A stretch of 64,000 nt of DNA from Notamacropus eugenii (taxonomy: Eukaryota > Chordata > Mammalia > Diprotodontia > Macropodidae), in the NCBI RefSeq assembly GCF_028372415.1, contig NC_092872.1, positions 279,995,206-280,059,205 of the forward strand, written 5' to 3'. Both the position numbers and the translations under genes were made by a program. This document shows positions 36,444 to 47,880 of the stretch, piece after piece. Under the pieces are notes generated by a model. It made no database searches. It was not told where the DNA came from and saw only the letters and a list, made by a program, of their open reading frames with translations. Position 1 is the stretch's first letter, and the number at the start of each line of letters is the position of its first letter.

Positions 36444-36572
36444 CAGACCTGCACAACCTGTGGCTCATCAAAGCATTTTGGGCAGACTTCAACAAAGGTA
36501 GAAGAAAATATGCTGTATATTTTTTGCAGGCTGCCCAAAATCCTTCAGTGGGCCACAGGTTGTGCAGGCCTG
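36444..36572. mobile_element. Non-autonomous hAT MITE with 20-bp inverted ends
   Basis: 129 bp. The left end cagacctgcacaacctgtgg matches the complement of the right end (36553-36572) at 19 of 20 bases. Flanking 8-bp repeats atgtagag (36436-36443) and ctgtagag (36573-36580) differ at one base. The 8-bp duplication and CAG termini are typical of hAT elements. It has no coding capacity. It is palindromic over most of its length (aaagcattttgggc and gcccaaaatcctt), so it could fold into a hairpin. Confidence 0.88.
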
Positions 36573-36580
36573 CTGTAGAG

Positions 36581-37380
36581 CATAGGTTCCCAACGTGGGT
36601 GATACCACCACCTCTGGGATTCTGGATCAGTCCAGGGGAGTGGTAGTAGCCTTAGATTCAATTGGGAGGTGTTGAATAAAACTAAGGGGGCAATGGAAAT
36701 GTAAGAAAAGGAGAACATAAGAAAATTCTGAAAAAACTTCACACGTTTCATCTATTATGTAATAGAGTGAAAACCATAGTGATTACATTATTTTCCAACT
36801 AAATACACAAAATGCAAGTTATAACTGATCAGGGGTCATGTTCAACAACACATCTTTAAAAGTGTTGGCAGGAAGGCATGTCTCCAATTGTTGGTAAGTC
36901 CATCACGCATCTGTAGGAATGTATGCCTGTAATGACTTGTTTATAATACAATACTATACTGGTACACAACACAATATTTCATCATCAAAATATCAGTGCA
37001 GGATAAACCTCCACAAATTTACAATAAATTACTAAATTTAAGATGCATCATTTAAAAATATTTTATATACTTTTTGAAATGATGTAAATTAAAAAAAATT
37101 GCTTAAGTGTTAAAGAAATTAGTTTTCCAGTAGGGTGCTGAATAGTTTTTAAAAGGATCAGTAGGCCAAATAATTCTGAGAACCTCCACTGGGGAAACTG
37201 TAAGGGTAACAAGATGAGAGGATGGTACTGAATTAATTGGTCAAGTACAGGGTTTGAGAATAGGAACATAGGTAAGTGAGGTCAGCTTGGGGTTAATAGC
37301 CTAGAGGTCAAGGTGACACCAATTAAAGCCAGAACAAGAGTCAAGACAATTCTGGACATAGTTGAAAGTGCATGAGAAAA
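36581..37380. other. Spacer with no recognised feature
   Basis: AT-rich. ggttcccaacgtgggtgata at 36586 hints at another decayed DNA transposon, but I found no partner end. No gene seen. Confidence 0.4.
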
Positions 37381-38265
37381 AAAATTGGAAAAAAAATAAT
37401 TGCTCTCCTTATGCCAAGACAATATAATAGAAATGACAATTCTACCTAAATGAATTCACTTATTCAGTGTCATAGCAGCCAAACTACTAAAGAATTATTT
37501 TACAGAGGTAGGAAAAAATAATAACTAAATTCATCTGGGGGAATAAAGGTTCAAGAATATCAAGGGAATCAATGAATGAAAAAAATAGGAGGGAAGAGGG
37601 CCTAGACAATACAACAAAGCAGTAATCATCAAAACCATCTGTTGCTGGCTAAGAAATAAAGGAGCAAATCAGTGGAATAGATGAGGTACACAATAGGCAA
37701 AGGACTATGACCACCATAATTTAGTTTTTGATTAAACTCAGAATTCAAGCTTTGGGGGCAAGAACTTATTATATTGCCGGGAAAATGGAGAGCGGTTTGG
37801 TAGAAACTAAACACAGACCAACATCCCAAACCATATACCAAGATAAAGTCAAAATGAGTACATGCTTTAGACATAAACTGTGATGCCACGGATGAAAAAA
37901 ACTTGCCCATCAAATATTTGGATAAGGGAAGAGTTTATGACCAAGCAAGAGATAGAGATTATCGTGGGAGGCAAAATGAATGATTTTTATTGTATGAAAT
38001 TTGAGAAGTTTTGCACAAACAAAAATCGATGCAGTCAAAATCAGAAAGTGGAGGAAAAATTTAAAACAAGTTTCTCTGATAAAGCCTTCATTTCTCAAAT
38101 ATATTTTTGTATCAAATCCATTCCTAAAATGATAATTGGTCCAAAAATATGAACAGTTTTTAGAGGAAGATATCAAAGCTAGCTACAGCCATCTGAAAAA
38201 AAAAACATTTGAAATCACTGATAATTAGAGAAATGCCAATTAAAAAACTCCAAGTTTCCATCTCA
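37380..38265 (+). mobile_element. L1 fragment, + strand (ORF2 C-terminal part)
   Basis: Matches the L1 ORF2 region before the Cys-rich end: aacaaagcagtaatcatcaaaac, accatataccaagataaagtc, and the open stretch FMTKQEIEIIVGGKMNDFYC, FEKFCTNKNR, FSDKAFISQIY, similar to 14100-14330. Heavily mutated. Confidence 0.75.
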
Positions 38266-38369
38266 CAATCTTCCACCATCCACCTCTTGACCCAGTACAG
38301 AACTCCCATCTGCATCTTCAGATCCTTCTTTTTACATTTTTTTCACATATAAGGTAGATATATGAGCAG

Positions 38370-38500
38370 AAAGAACATTCATCAAGTACATACTCTGTGC
38401 CTGGTACCCCTCCTAAGTGCTGAGCATATGACTAGAAGTAAAAAAGCTAGTACCTACCCTCAAAGAACTTATATTCTAACGGTGGGGGGGGAAGATAACC
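38370..38500. repeat. Old interspersed repeat
   Basis: The same family as 18735-18850 (catcaagtacatactctgtgcc...ctcaaagaacttatattcta). 38500-38940 holds nothing else that I can name. Confidence 0.5.
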
Positions 38501-39714
38501 CAAAAATGGAAGCTGGAAAGAATGTGGGGAGGGAGCGAGGTACAAGAAGTGACATTGCCCAAACCCCACCAAGATAAGACAAAAACTCCCTTGTCAGAAT
38601 AAAGGAACCCAGAGTGTAGAATCTAGGTTACAGGTGGAGAGGAATATTTCTCTTCCTCTCAGATTACCTGGAAGGGTGAAGAGACTTTTCTCAATACTTC
38701 TCATCTTTTCTTCCTGGAGGAAGGGACTCTGGCTAGATCTGAGGGCTTAAGCAGCAATCTTATGGATGGGGAAGAGACATAAACCTCACACTTTCTATGT
38801 ACATCACTGCAAAATGTCTCCCTCCTCACTCCACCTTTTGGAAGAGGGATTCTCAATCATAGAACTCAAAATTTGAGTAGAACAAAGTTCTGGGGCATCT
38901 AGTCTAAGGAAAAAATCCCTGTGTGACATCCCCCAAAAGGGGTTGCTCAGCCTCTGGTTGAGGACCGCTAAAGAGGGAAGCTGGTGCCCCACTTCTGGAA
39001 GCCTTCCATTCAACATTGGGGGTACTTCCTGGGTAAGGAGGCTTTCTCATTTTCTTTATTAGTAGTGCCCCTGGGTACAATTAATATAGCAACTGATAGG
39101 GATCAAGTGAGAATAATTGTAAAGTGCTTTATTATAATTATGGTAGATGCTTTAGAAATGTTATTGTTAGTGTTTTTATGAGGTGCCTCTGGAATTAGGG
39201 TTTTCCTTCCCCAGTAAAACTCTGTACTTTGCCAGGGAAGGGGGAAGGAGAGGCAGGTCAAGACTCAGCCATTGTCCTTCCATGACTGGTTACTACCTTT
39301 AATCCATTTTCTTGTACCTTTACTTCTGTTTTTAGTGGTTAATTTACTTTCCTAAAAGAAAGGAATTAGGCTTTAGATTGAGATCATTTGAAAGTGTTTT
39401 CTTAGTTTCTTGTATTGAGAATGACGATTGAGAGTGATGCTCAGTCAACTTTGACAGTATCTTGTAGTTGTGTCTGGGGCTTTACCAATCCACATCCAAT
39501 TCTTGGCAGTGTCCTGTTTAACTCTTGATACATTCTAGCTGTTTAAATGGGGAAAGAGTTCAAGGAGACTAAGTCAGCTCTGCCCCACCTTGGACCAGCC
39601 AGTAGAGGACTTTTCCATGAAGGGTCCTGGATGGAGAGGCAGGCTGTTGATCACTGATAAGACTTGCTGATTTCATAGGCCTTGAGGAGGGACAGTGCTC
39701 CCCTTTAATTTAAA

Positions 39715-39925
39715 GAGCTGCCTCACTGGGTGTGAGGTACTAAACTTGGAGTCAGAAGAGCTGGTTTCAAATCCACCTCTGTGATTCTGGTGAAGCTCTC
39801 AGATTCCATTTCCCTCCCTCAAAAATGTGAGGGACAGTAGCAGTTAATTCCCAGGTTGCTATGAGGATGAAAAGCAAAAAAAAAAAATACCCGAAAAGCA
39901 CTTTAAAGTGCCATATAAGTGGAGA
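39715..39925 (+). repeat. Marsupial SINE
   Basis: ctaaacttggagtcagaaga, gctggtttcaaatccacctc, then a tail with gttgctatgaggatgaaaag and aagcactttaaagtgccata. 39180-39715 holds no recognised feature. Confidence 0.65.
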
Positions 39926-39929
39926 CATT

Positions 39930-40520
39930 GGAGTGGAAGTGAAAGCTTTTCTAGTAGTTTCACTCTTGATCTGAGCAGACAGAAGGAGAGCATATTAAGG
40001 GATTAATTAACTGCTTTGTTCTGTTCTTCTCAATGGGGTTGCTGATAATGGGAGTATAGCTCCTACAATATCCCCTAATTATTCTTCTACCAGCAGTGGA
40101 TGAGAATAGGAGTAGGAGCACAACTCCTACGGTATCCCCTCAGTCTCAATGAGTGCATTCCCTGGCCCCAAGTCTGGTAGGGGCCAGTCAAGGCACCCAC
40201 ACATACACATTCCCCACTTACTGGTCAGTGCTCACTGATTTATAGAGTAGTACCCAAGGAAGGCAATTTGCCCACAATAGTCTCACAAGTTTACATTAAC
40301 TTTAGCAATATCATGATGATTTAAGCTTCAAGCTCACTTCAAGCAGATGTTTACCAGCTTACCTCAAATGTTTACATTATCTTAGGATTAAATATAATAT
40401 GAAAGGATGGTGAAGATGTTTACAAGTCACGAACCTGGGAACTAGATTGTTATGGCCGTGGATCCTGGGAACTAGTATCTTAAAAAGAATAACAAAAATC
40501 TACCTTACATACACTAAAAT
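39930..40520 (-). mobile_element. Probable solo LTR (fossil), minus strand
   Basis: About 590 bp similar to 42111-43020 along its whole length (gctgataatgggagtatagc, tggggccagtcaaggcaccc, ggatcctgggaacta, aagaataacaaaaatc). No ORF. LTR nature is inferred from the defined ends, the size and a polyadenylation signal on the minus strand of the sister copy. Class not determined. Confidence 0.5.
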
Positions 40521-40609
40521 CCCGCTCACATACAAGATCCTAGCTCTGTCTCTATCTATATATGTTAAGTGCTTTGTAATCTTTAAAGTACTATTTTCAT
40601 CTATATGTC

Positions 40610-40700
40610 TTAATCTCACAGACTCAGTTTCCTCATTTGTAAAATGGGGATCATAATAATAGCACCTGTTTCTCAGGATATTGCAATTATGGTTAGTGTT
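40610..40700 (+). repeat. MIR-like tail
   Basis: cagactcagtttcctcattt and gtaaaatggggatcataata, the usual 3' part of a MIR/CORE SINE. Confidence 0.55.
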
Positions 40701-40764
40701 AGAGAATTAAAGATCTAACCCTAGTCCTGTTTCTCTTACACATCATTCAGCACAGTGTCAGGTA

Positions 40765-41035
40765 CATGATGGTTTTGTTGTTGAGCTGCTTTCAGTCTTG
40801 TCCCAGACTGCATGACCCCATCTGGAATTGTCTGGGCAAAGATACTGGACTGACTTGCCATTTCCTTCTCTAGTTCACTTCACCAATGAGGAAATTGAGG
40901 CAAACAGGTCTGAATGACTTGTGTAGGGTCAAATAGCTAGTAAGTGTCTGAGGCTGGATTTGGACTCAGGAAGAGGTCTTCTTGACTCCAGTCCCAGTAC
41001 TCTATCCATTGTGCTACCTCACCATACCAAAGTGC
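40765..41035 (-). repeat. Marsupial tRNA-headed SINE, minus strand
   Basis: gttgttgagctgctttcagt, catgaccccatctggaattg, caaagatactggactgactt, gaggaaattgaggcaaacag, ctctatccattgtgctacct. Confidence 0.85.
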
Positions 41036-41394
41036 TACAGAAATGCTAGCTATTATTATTAATAACTAGAGGAGGGTCAGAATCTCCTTCCAAACTTATC
41101 TCTTTCTGGCAGAACTACTAGGTGACTAGGCATTGCATCATGAGATGCAGCTGAGAAGCTGGGGTACTCAGAAGCAGCTATAATAGTTTGTAGTAGGCTG
41201 GGATATTTGTCTTAGGCCCTTGCCCTTGCCTCGTTTCTCTGTGGAATTACTGATTATTTTGCATATTGTTGAACTAATGACTCCTCTGTTGGTCCATGCG
41301 CTTGGAAATTCAGTTTACTGGAGAGGCCGCTAGGTGGTGTCATATATCCTTGTTTCCTTGCTCCATTCCTCTTTCCTCACATTGAGATCACTTG

Positions 41395-41740
41395 ATCACT
41401 GTGGAGGGATCATAGGAATTTATAGGTTTACAGCTGGAAGGGACCTTGTAGCTCACTGATTCCAACCCTTTCATCCTATGTAGAAAATGAAGCCTAGAGA
41501 GTCTAAATGACCTACTAAGGCCATACAGTAAAGGGCATACCCAGGATTCAAGCCCAGTCCTCTGACCCCTATTTCCAGGATCCTTTGCTTTGTACTATTC
41601 TAGCCTTCTCTGGTTCTGGTATCAAGGGAGATGAGGTCAGTTCTGAGGGGCTCTGGGCAAATCACTTCATGTCCTTTTCTATAAAATAAAGGGATTCGAA
41701 TAGCTGGTTTCTCAGGTCCTTTCCATTCATGTCTATAAAT
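41395..41740. repeat. MIR-type SINE fragments
   Basis: A minus-strand piece at 41410-41600 (ttacagctggaagggacctt, gaagcctagagagtctaaat, attcaagcccagtcctctga) and a + strand MIR tail at 41625-41740. Confidence 0.65.
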
Positions 41741-42110
41741 CAGTTAGGCGCTATTCTGATGATATCTGTTAAACATTTCTCTGGAGTGAAACTAGGAAGT
41801 TATTTTGTGAGTTCTGCTTGGAGGGTGGGGTTTTCACCTCTTACCCTTCATTGAAGGAGAGACCCCAGCTTTCCTACCTCTTCATTTCTCACTTGGTGCA
41901 GCTAGGTGAGTAAGTGGGTAGAGTGCTCAGCCTAGAGTCAGGAAGACCTGAGTTCAAATCCATCCTCAGACATTTACTAACTATGTGACCCAGGGTAAGT
42001 TATTTAGCCCTATTTGCCTCAGTCTCCTCATCTGTAAAATGAGTTGGAGAAGAAAATGGCAAGCCGGTATAATATCTTTGTCAAGAAAACTCAAAATGGG
42101 GTCATGGAGA

Positions 42111-43020
42111 ATGTAAAACAGATAAACCCAGAACACAGGAGGGCTGCTAGCACAGGTTCACTCATGATTTGGTCAGACAGAAAAAACACTGAGAAAGGGT
42201 TAATAATCTTACTTTATTCTAGATTAGTTTTCTCAGAAGAGGATTGCTGCTAACAGGAGCATAACTCCTATAGTATTCACTAATCACCCTTCTTTCTGGG
42301 ACCAGGAAGAAGGGGGACAACTATCCCTACATCTCGATGGGGTTAATCATGACAGGCACAAATTGTGCTTCCCCTAAATCCCCTCAAGGCTCAGTGGGGA
42401 TGTTGTTGTTGTGCTCATCTTTCATTGCCAAAGACCATGCCATCAGAGAAATAATGACATGACTTGCACTTGACTTTGTTTTGAGTGAGGGAGGGCTGTG
42501 CAGCTCACCAGACTCACTTCTCCTCCAGAGCCATGTGAATCCAGTGACCAGATATTCATCGGGATGACTGGAAATGACTCAGGATGCAATGGGAGACTGC
42601 AAGATCCAAGCCTTGATGGGGGCCAATCATTCATTCCAGCTTGTGCACTCAACCCTCAGCTTCCCCTAAACTTCAGTGGAGGTCAGTTGAGGCACACAGC
42701 ATTTGTGCATTCAGCCCTAAGGTTCCTCATTCACTGACCAATGACAACCTGCTTTATAGGTCAGCAGACAAAGAAGATATATTGCCAGCAATGGTCTCAC
42801 AAGATTACATCACCTCATGCCTGTATCTCACTGCACAGTTGCAGTTGATTACATTATTTATCATTATGTAATGCTGCACAAGCATGGTAGAGATATTTTG
42901 GACCACAACTGTGGGAACTCATATCTAATGCCTGGGAAGAAGAGATTGTTATGACTATAGATCCTGGGAAACTGAACTCTAAGAAAGAATAACAAAAATC
43001 CACTTTACACGTACTAAAAT
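42111..43020 (-). mobile_element. Probable solo LTR (fossil), minus strand, with a nested SINE
   Basis: Sister of the element at 39930-40520. A minus-strand AATAAA lies in cttactttattctagattag (about 42212-42231). It is interrupted at about 42390-42660 by an RTE-related SINE and is itself inserted in a tRNA-headed SINE. No retroviral genes remain. Confidence 0.5.
42390..42660 (-). repeat. RTE-related SINE
   Basis: gttgttgttgtgctcatctt, aagaccatgccatcagagaa, ataatgacatgacttgcact and gggagggctgtgcag are a recurring marsupial repeat thought to be mobilised by RTE LINEs. Nested in the LTR-like repeat, since the sister copy at 39930-40520 lacks it. Confidence 0.6.
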
Positions 43021-43189
43021 CCACTTTACTTATAGTCAGACATGGCTGAAAAATGACAAAAATAGGAACAGCAGGATCACTTTGCGATTTCTCTGGGTGA
43101 CTACTCCCCCATCTCCCCTTAATTTCTGTCCTCTTCCCCTGACCCCTTTCAGCTTTCTTTGTTATATTTTCTTCTCTGATTAGATTATG

Positions 43190-43310
43190 AATTCTTCAAG
43201 GACTGAGACTTTCTTTCTTTTTTCCTTTTTTTTTGTATCTGTATATTCAGTGTCTAGAACACTTCATGGCACATAGTAGGTGCTTAATCAATGTTTATTG
43301 ACTATTAGGT
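43190..43310 (+). repeat. L2-type LINE tail
   Basis: ttatgaattcttcaaggact, cagtgtctagaacacttcat, ggcacatagtaggtgcttaa, tcaatgtttattgac. Confidence 0.7.
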
Positions 43311-43444
43311 TTGGCTTTGCCAGGATAATAAACTAAGGAAAAAGAGTCCTGATGCACCATGAGTTGAGGTTCTAACAGATTCAGCAGCTGATGGAAGTGT
43401 TAGGAATTTCTCTTTAACCACCATCTCTGCCCCCTCCATCTCCT

Positions 43445-43700
43445 TGAAGTGAGTGGCACGGTGGATAGGACACTGGGCTTGGAATCAGGAAAACTCATCT
43501 TTATGTGTTCAAATTCAGCCGCAAACACTTACTAGCTGTGTGATCCTAGGCAAGTCACTTAATCCTGTTTGTCTCAATTTCCTCATCTTTAAAATGAGCT
43601 GGAGAAGGAAATGGCAAGCCAGTCCAGTATCTTCTCCAAGAAAAATACAAATGAGGTCACAGAGAGTCAGAATGGACTGAAAAAAATGAACAATAATAAC
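43445..43700 (+). repeat. Marsupial tRNA-headed SINE
   Basis: Well preserved: ggcacggtggataggacact, gaatcaggaaaactcatctt, gtgatcctaggcaagtcact, tcatctttaaaatgagctgg, tatcttctccaagaaaaata, gaggtcacagagagtcagaa. Confidence 0.88.
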
Positions 43701-44506
43701 CACCCCCACCCCCCGCCCTCAGTAGTTCCTTTAAATCTCCTTTGCATTTGATAATGGAAAAAAAGTTCTAGAGATCTCCAATTCATCCGGTACAGATGCA
43801 TTGAATGGTGTGAGGGGGTAGGGTAGAAGGAGAGGGAGGTTATATTTGAATTTCCTTCTACCATTAGAGAAAGGAACTTCATTGGTGAGGTTATGGATGT
43901 ATCTAAGTTAACATGAAAATTGACAGAGATTTTTCTAGTTGCAGATAATGGAGTTAACGATTTGAAAATGTTTACTTACATCTTTGAATATTGGTGGCTT
44001 GGGCTGGTTACTGTGCTTAAAATAAAAAGAAGACATAGAATTACTATTTGCAATCAATATGAGCTACTTGTATCTGAAACTATTGGTGTGTGCCTATACC
44101 CCTGCGTAGTCCTGTTTCCTGTGAATTTAAGGTGAGGCTTAATTTACAGCACATGAGCCCTTTATCTTCTAGCTCTAGAGCTGTGGTCATGAGATCCCAT
44201 GACATGACACTCTGCTACTGAGTAGATCAGTATCCTTGACCCAGTCACTTGATTTCTCTAGTCCCCAACTTTCTCATCTATAAAATAGGGTGGTTGGATC
44301 AAGTGATTCAATTCAGCAAACATTGATTGAGGAGAGAAGCTGGGGCTGAACATGGAATTCTGGGGGTCATTTACACAGAGAATTAAAGCTGTGGGAGCCA
44401 ATGAGTTTGTGAAGAGTGTGAAGAGAGAGGAGAGCCTAGGACTGACCCTTGGGGAATGCCCAGAGTTTAGGCCTTCTACTAAGCTTATCCTTCCCACCCC
44501 CCCCCC

Positions 44507-44510
<4 letters not shown>
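43700..44510. other. Intergenic or intronic stretch, nothing firm
   Basis: A MIR-like tail at 44225-44290 (cagtcacttgatttctctag...ctataaaatagggt). No exon seen in the rest. Confidence 0.5.

Positions 44511-44547
<37 letters not shown>
44487..44547. repeat. Poly(C) and (CA)n microsatellite
   Basis: A C-rich run at 44494-44507, then about 17 CA units at 44513-44547. Confidence 0.95.
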
Positions 44548-44549
<2 letters not shown>

Positions 44550-44639
44550 GCTAATCTTCTATGCTTGTAACTCAGCAGAAGCCTAGACTTCCCCCCTACC
44601 CCCCCCACCTTTTCCTTATTCAGTACAGCCAAGCAGCTG

Positions 44640-46960
44640 CTAAATGTTGTCATTTCTACCTTTACTGAATGTTTTTCACCCTGCCCCTTCTCTCTACTCA
44701 CAGCCACCTCCTTCACTGGGTTTGTTGTCACCTGCTACCTGGGTCATTGAAATAGCTCTTGATTGTTCTCCCTGCCTCAAGTCCTGCTCCATTGTAGGGC
44801 CAAAGTCATTTCTCTTAAATACAGATAATACTCAATTAACTGTCTTAGGGAAAGTAAAAACTCTTCTTTGTAGCTTTTAATGCTTACCTCAGCCTGGCAG
44901 CAAGCTAGTTTTTTTTAACCTAAATAGCAACTGAACCCTTCTGCACCTCTCCCCTCTCAACATGCAGCCCCATGCACAAATGTTCACCTCATTAGAATAT
45001 AAGTCCTTTGAAGGCAAAGGTTTGTTTCAGTCTTTGTATTTGTATCCCTAGAATCTAGCAATAGTGCCTGACACATGGTAGGTGCTGAATGAATTGTTGT
45101 TGACTGAGGATGGATTGGAACCCTACTCCATTGTTATCAGGCAAACATTTGTACCCAGCCTTTTGCTCTCATACTTCTTACATTGTCTCACAATCACAGA
45201 AACTTTGTTTCCTCAGAATGTGCTCCATCCTTGGTCATGAGAAAATACTGGATGTATACACCTTCTCTTTTTACCTCTCTGTTCCTTTCCATCTCCCTTT
45301 CTCAGTTGATCTGTCTACTCCCAACACTTATACTGGTCTAGGAGGAGGAGTGATCATCCTCCTTGGTCTTTATGACCACATCTAGACCCTCTATTACATT
45401 CTTTGAGATATTTTTCATCTGCTTCTGTTACTCTATTCAGTCTTAGAAGCTATCATCTCCTGGCCTCCTGGTCATTTCTCCTCCCTTCTTAAGGAGTTCA
45501 GTGCTGATTTTTCTTGAACCCAACCCTCAACAACATGGCACTCTGGTATCCCAATTCATCCACCTCTTCAATTTCTACAATATGCAACTTCCTGCAGCCC
45601 CAGGTACACACAACGATCGTCATGCTTTTGATCTCATCACCACAAACCTCCGAAATTCCTTCTGTAGACTAGAACCTCTTATCTTTCTGTCTTTCTGTCT
45701 CCCTCAGTCGTCCTGAAACTTTCACTTCACTGTCATTGTGACCCCCGCTCCCAGCCATAAGGAAAGCAGGGAAATAAATCTCCCTGATTTCCCAGTCCAT
45801 AAACCTTCATTCTGGGATCTTTTTTCTTTCAAAATCTTGTAAACCAGTTCCATTTTTCATCATCACCTATCCATGAGTGCTTTGCTTCCTTTGGCATTGT
45901 ACTTGTATTTCCAAGTACATTTCCTCTTGCATTTCATCTACGACCCATCTTCTTCCCCCTTACTCCATGACACTGAACCCTGCATGAATAAGACCTGCAT
46001 CTCCTCCCTGATTGGCTTTCTATCACACTCTTCACAGCTACAGTTTCAAAACTTCTCTCTTTAAGCTTCCTATATTGACCATACTTCCTCGAAATACATA
46101 CTTTTAGAGGACTTCCCCTCATTAAGGAGATGAATACTTTTTTCTTGCCAATGCTATGCCTCATTTCCTCTCAATGCCATACTCAGAATTTTGCTTGGAT
46201 TTTCTCACCACTGTCAATCTTTCTACATGTACTCTTGTTCTTATTCTTATCCCCTCTTTACTCCCTGGTGAGTCTCCTCTGTCATCATCCACTCATTCTC
46301 TCTATTCTTCATCTATTTTTATCCAATGGCTCCTCACCCTGGTGCCTGCCAGTATTCCCTGATCTCCACCAGCCTTCTCCTAATAAACCTTAATTTAATT
46401 TTTCCAGCACCTCAAATTTATGGTCCTATATCACTCCTTTTTCTTATAGTTGAACTCTCAGAAAATTCCATCTACATTCAAGGGCTCATGATATGGTTTT
46501 TGAACCCCTGCACTTTCTAAGACTTCCAAGTATCTGCAAACTCCATTGACCTTTTCTCAGTTCTTATCTTTCTTGAGGTCTCATCAGCATCTAGGCCTCT
46601 TCACCTCTCTTTAGCCTTTCAAGGGCTTTTGGAGAACTACTCTCTCTTCTTTCTCCTACATGTATGACAAATCCTCAGTCTTCTTTCCTGTCTCATCATC
46701 TATATCATCCCTCCCTCACCAAGGGTGTATACTGGGGCTCTGTCTTGGGCCTTCCTCTCTTTTCTCTCTACTTTGTGACCTCACCAGTTCACTCATCACA
46801 AACCTACGTATCTAGACCCAATCTCTCTGCTATATCACTTGCTATCTGCTGGATGTCTTCATCTGTATAACCCACAAACATTTTTGTTTCAATACATGCA
46901 AGGCCGAACTCCTTGTTCTTTCCCCCAACCCAGCCATAATGGGTATTAGATGGAGGGATA
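44640..46960 (+). mobile_element. Old L2-type LINE relics
   Basis: 44640-45105 reads as an L2-type 3' region (attgttctccctgcctcaag...ttagaatataagtcctttga...gtgcctgacacatggtaggt). 46730-46960 has the upstream LINE text actggggctctgtcttgggc and tttgtgacctcaccagttca. 45105-46730 is C/T-rich, with no open frame over about 100 codons that resembles a protein. Family inferred from well-known text, no alignment made. Confidence 0.5.
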
Positions 46961-47019
46961 CTGAAAAAATCTGTGTTTGTTGTCTGCCTTGGGTGCTGAA
47001 AGTCTAATTTAAGGAAATA

Positions 47020-47180
47020 GAATTACTGCAACTGGGTCCAAAAACCTGTGTTTGTATCCTAGTCTCAGCCATTTTCTAGGTTTGTGATCTTGGGAAAGTC
47101 TCCTTATCTCTTTAGGACTCGGTTTCCACATCCATTCATTAATGAGGTTGAAATAGATGACTTCTAAGTTATAGTCTGTA
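47020..47180 (+). repeat. MIR-type SINE
   Basis: ccaaaaacctgtgtttgtat, ggtttgtgatcttgggaaag, ctcggtttccacatccattc. Confidence 0.6.
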
Positions 47181-47279
47181 TTCTGGTTTTCTATTATAAT
47201 TTGATCTTTTCAGTCTGTTATTCTAAGACCATTGGCCTTGGCAGAGCTTATACAGTATCACTAATTCCCATGTTGCAGG

Positions 47280-47394
47280 TGGATCCAAAATGTGGAGACT
47301 CGTCATGGCAGTGTTTATGATGCAGGCACTGAGAACAGAATGTATTTTCTAAGATATTGTCAGAACGGTGAATCCTGAAGTTGAATTGAATGTT
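47280..47394 (+). pseudogene. Lipase copy C exon e1 (signal peptide exon, broken)
   Basis: Acceptor cccatgttgcag; ATG at 47290 in gatccaaaATGTGG. Reads MWRLVMAVFMMQALRTECIF, stop, DIVRTVNPEVELNV, comparable with MWLLLT...NPEV.MN at the N terminus of LIPF, LIPK and LIPN: a hydrophobic signal peptide, then the NPEV motif. The stop is codon 21. The donor gtaaat leaves a phase that does not fit e2. No equivalent was found in unit B. Confidence 0.78.
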
Positions 47395-47590
47395 GTAAAT
47401 TTTATTCTTATTGGGAAAAATCACACAACTCATTGATGTATCTAAGATTCTAACTATTTGAAAGGTTTAGGAGTCTGAACAGTAATATAGTAAAGAAGTC
47501 TCATGTTTATTTAGGAAATGGAATATTAGGATTGTAGCCATAAAACTGATATGTCAATATCCTCAACTAAGTGCCCTTATTTCCAACCAG

Positions 47591-47706
47591 TCAGATCATT
47601 CTTCACTGGAAATACCCAGTTGAAGAGTATGAAGTTGAGACTAAAGATTCATCTATCCTCACTCTTATAAGAATTCCCTATGGAAGAATGGGCAATAATG
47701 CATCAG
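47591..47706 (+). pseudogene. Lipase copy C exon e2
   Basis: 116 bp, acceptor ttatttccaaccag, donor gtattt. Open: SQIILHWKYPVEEYEVETKD, SSILTLIRIPYGRMGNNAS. It matches the family segment SQMI.YWGYP.EEYEV.TEDGYIL...RIPYG. The usual TEDGYIL reads TKDSSIL. No equivalent in unit B. Confidence 0.9.
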
Positions 47707-47719
47707 GTATTTGTCAAGT

Positions 47720-47880
47720 CAAGGAGACCCAGATTTGGAGTTCAAGGATATGGGTTTGAATTCCAGCCCTGCTATTTACTATTATTTTAGGCAAACCACT
47801 TATCTCAGGACATCTGTCTTCTCCTTTCAATGGGAGAATTCTTTCATGCTGGATAACATAAAGTCTTTCCCACTTTTAAA
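47720..47880 (+). repeat. MIR-like SINE fragment
   Basis: agtcaaggagacccagattt, ggatatgggtttgaattcca, gccctgctatttactatt. Begins 14 bp after the e2 donor. 47880-48490 shows nothing further. Confidence 0.5.

Larger units (their letters stand above)
41890..43075 (+). repeat. Marsupial SINE split by an LTR-like insertion
   Basis: SINE body at 41897-42108 (ctaggtgagtaagtgggtag, gagtcaggaagacctgagtt, ctcagtctcctcatctgtaa, caagaaaactcaaaatgggg). Its tail resumes at about 43033 (agtcagacatggctgaaaaa). The sequence between is the LTR-like repeat. Confidence 0.75.

Noticed and set aside
39930-43020. A single intact provirus between the two LTR-like repeats
   Set aside because: The 1.6 kb between them holds SINE and MIR pieces and no recognisable gag, pol or env.
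44258-44731. 157-codon minus-strand frame
   Set aside because: Runs through a (CA)n and poly(C) tract (VCVCVC stretch); no homology seen.
45110-46960. A cluster of + strand frames (60-90 codons) as a host gene
   Set aside because: C/T-rich, no splice logic, and the flanking text resembles L2-type LINE sequence.
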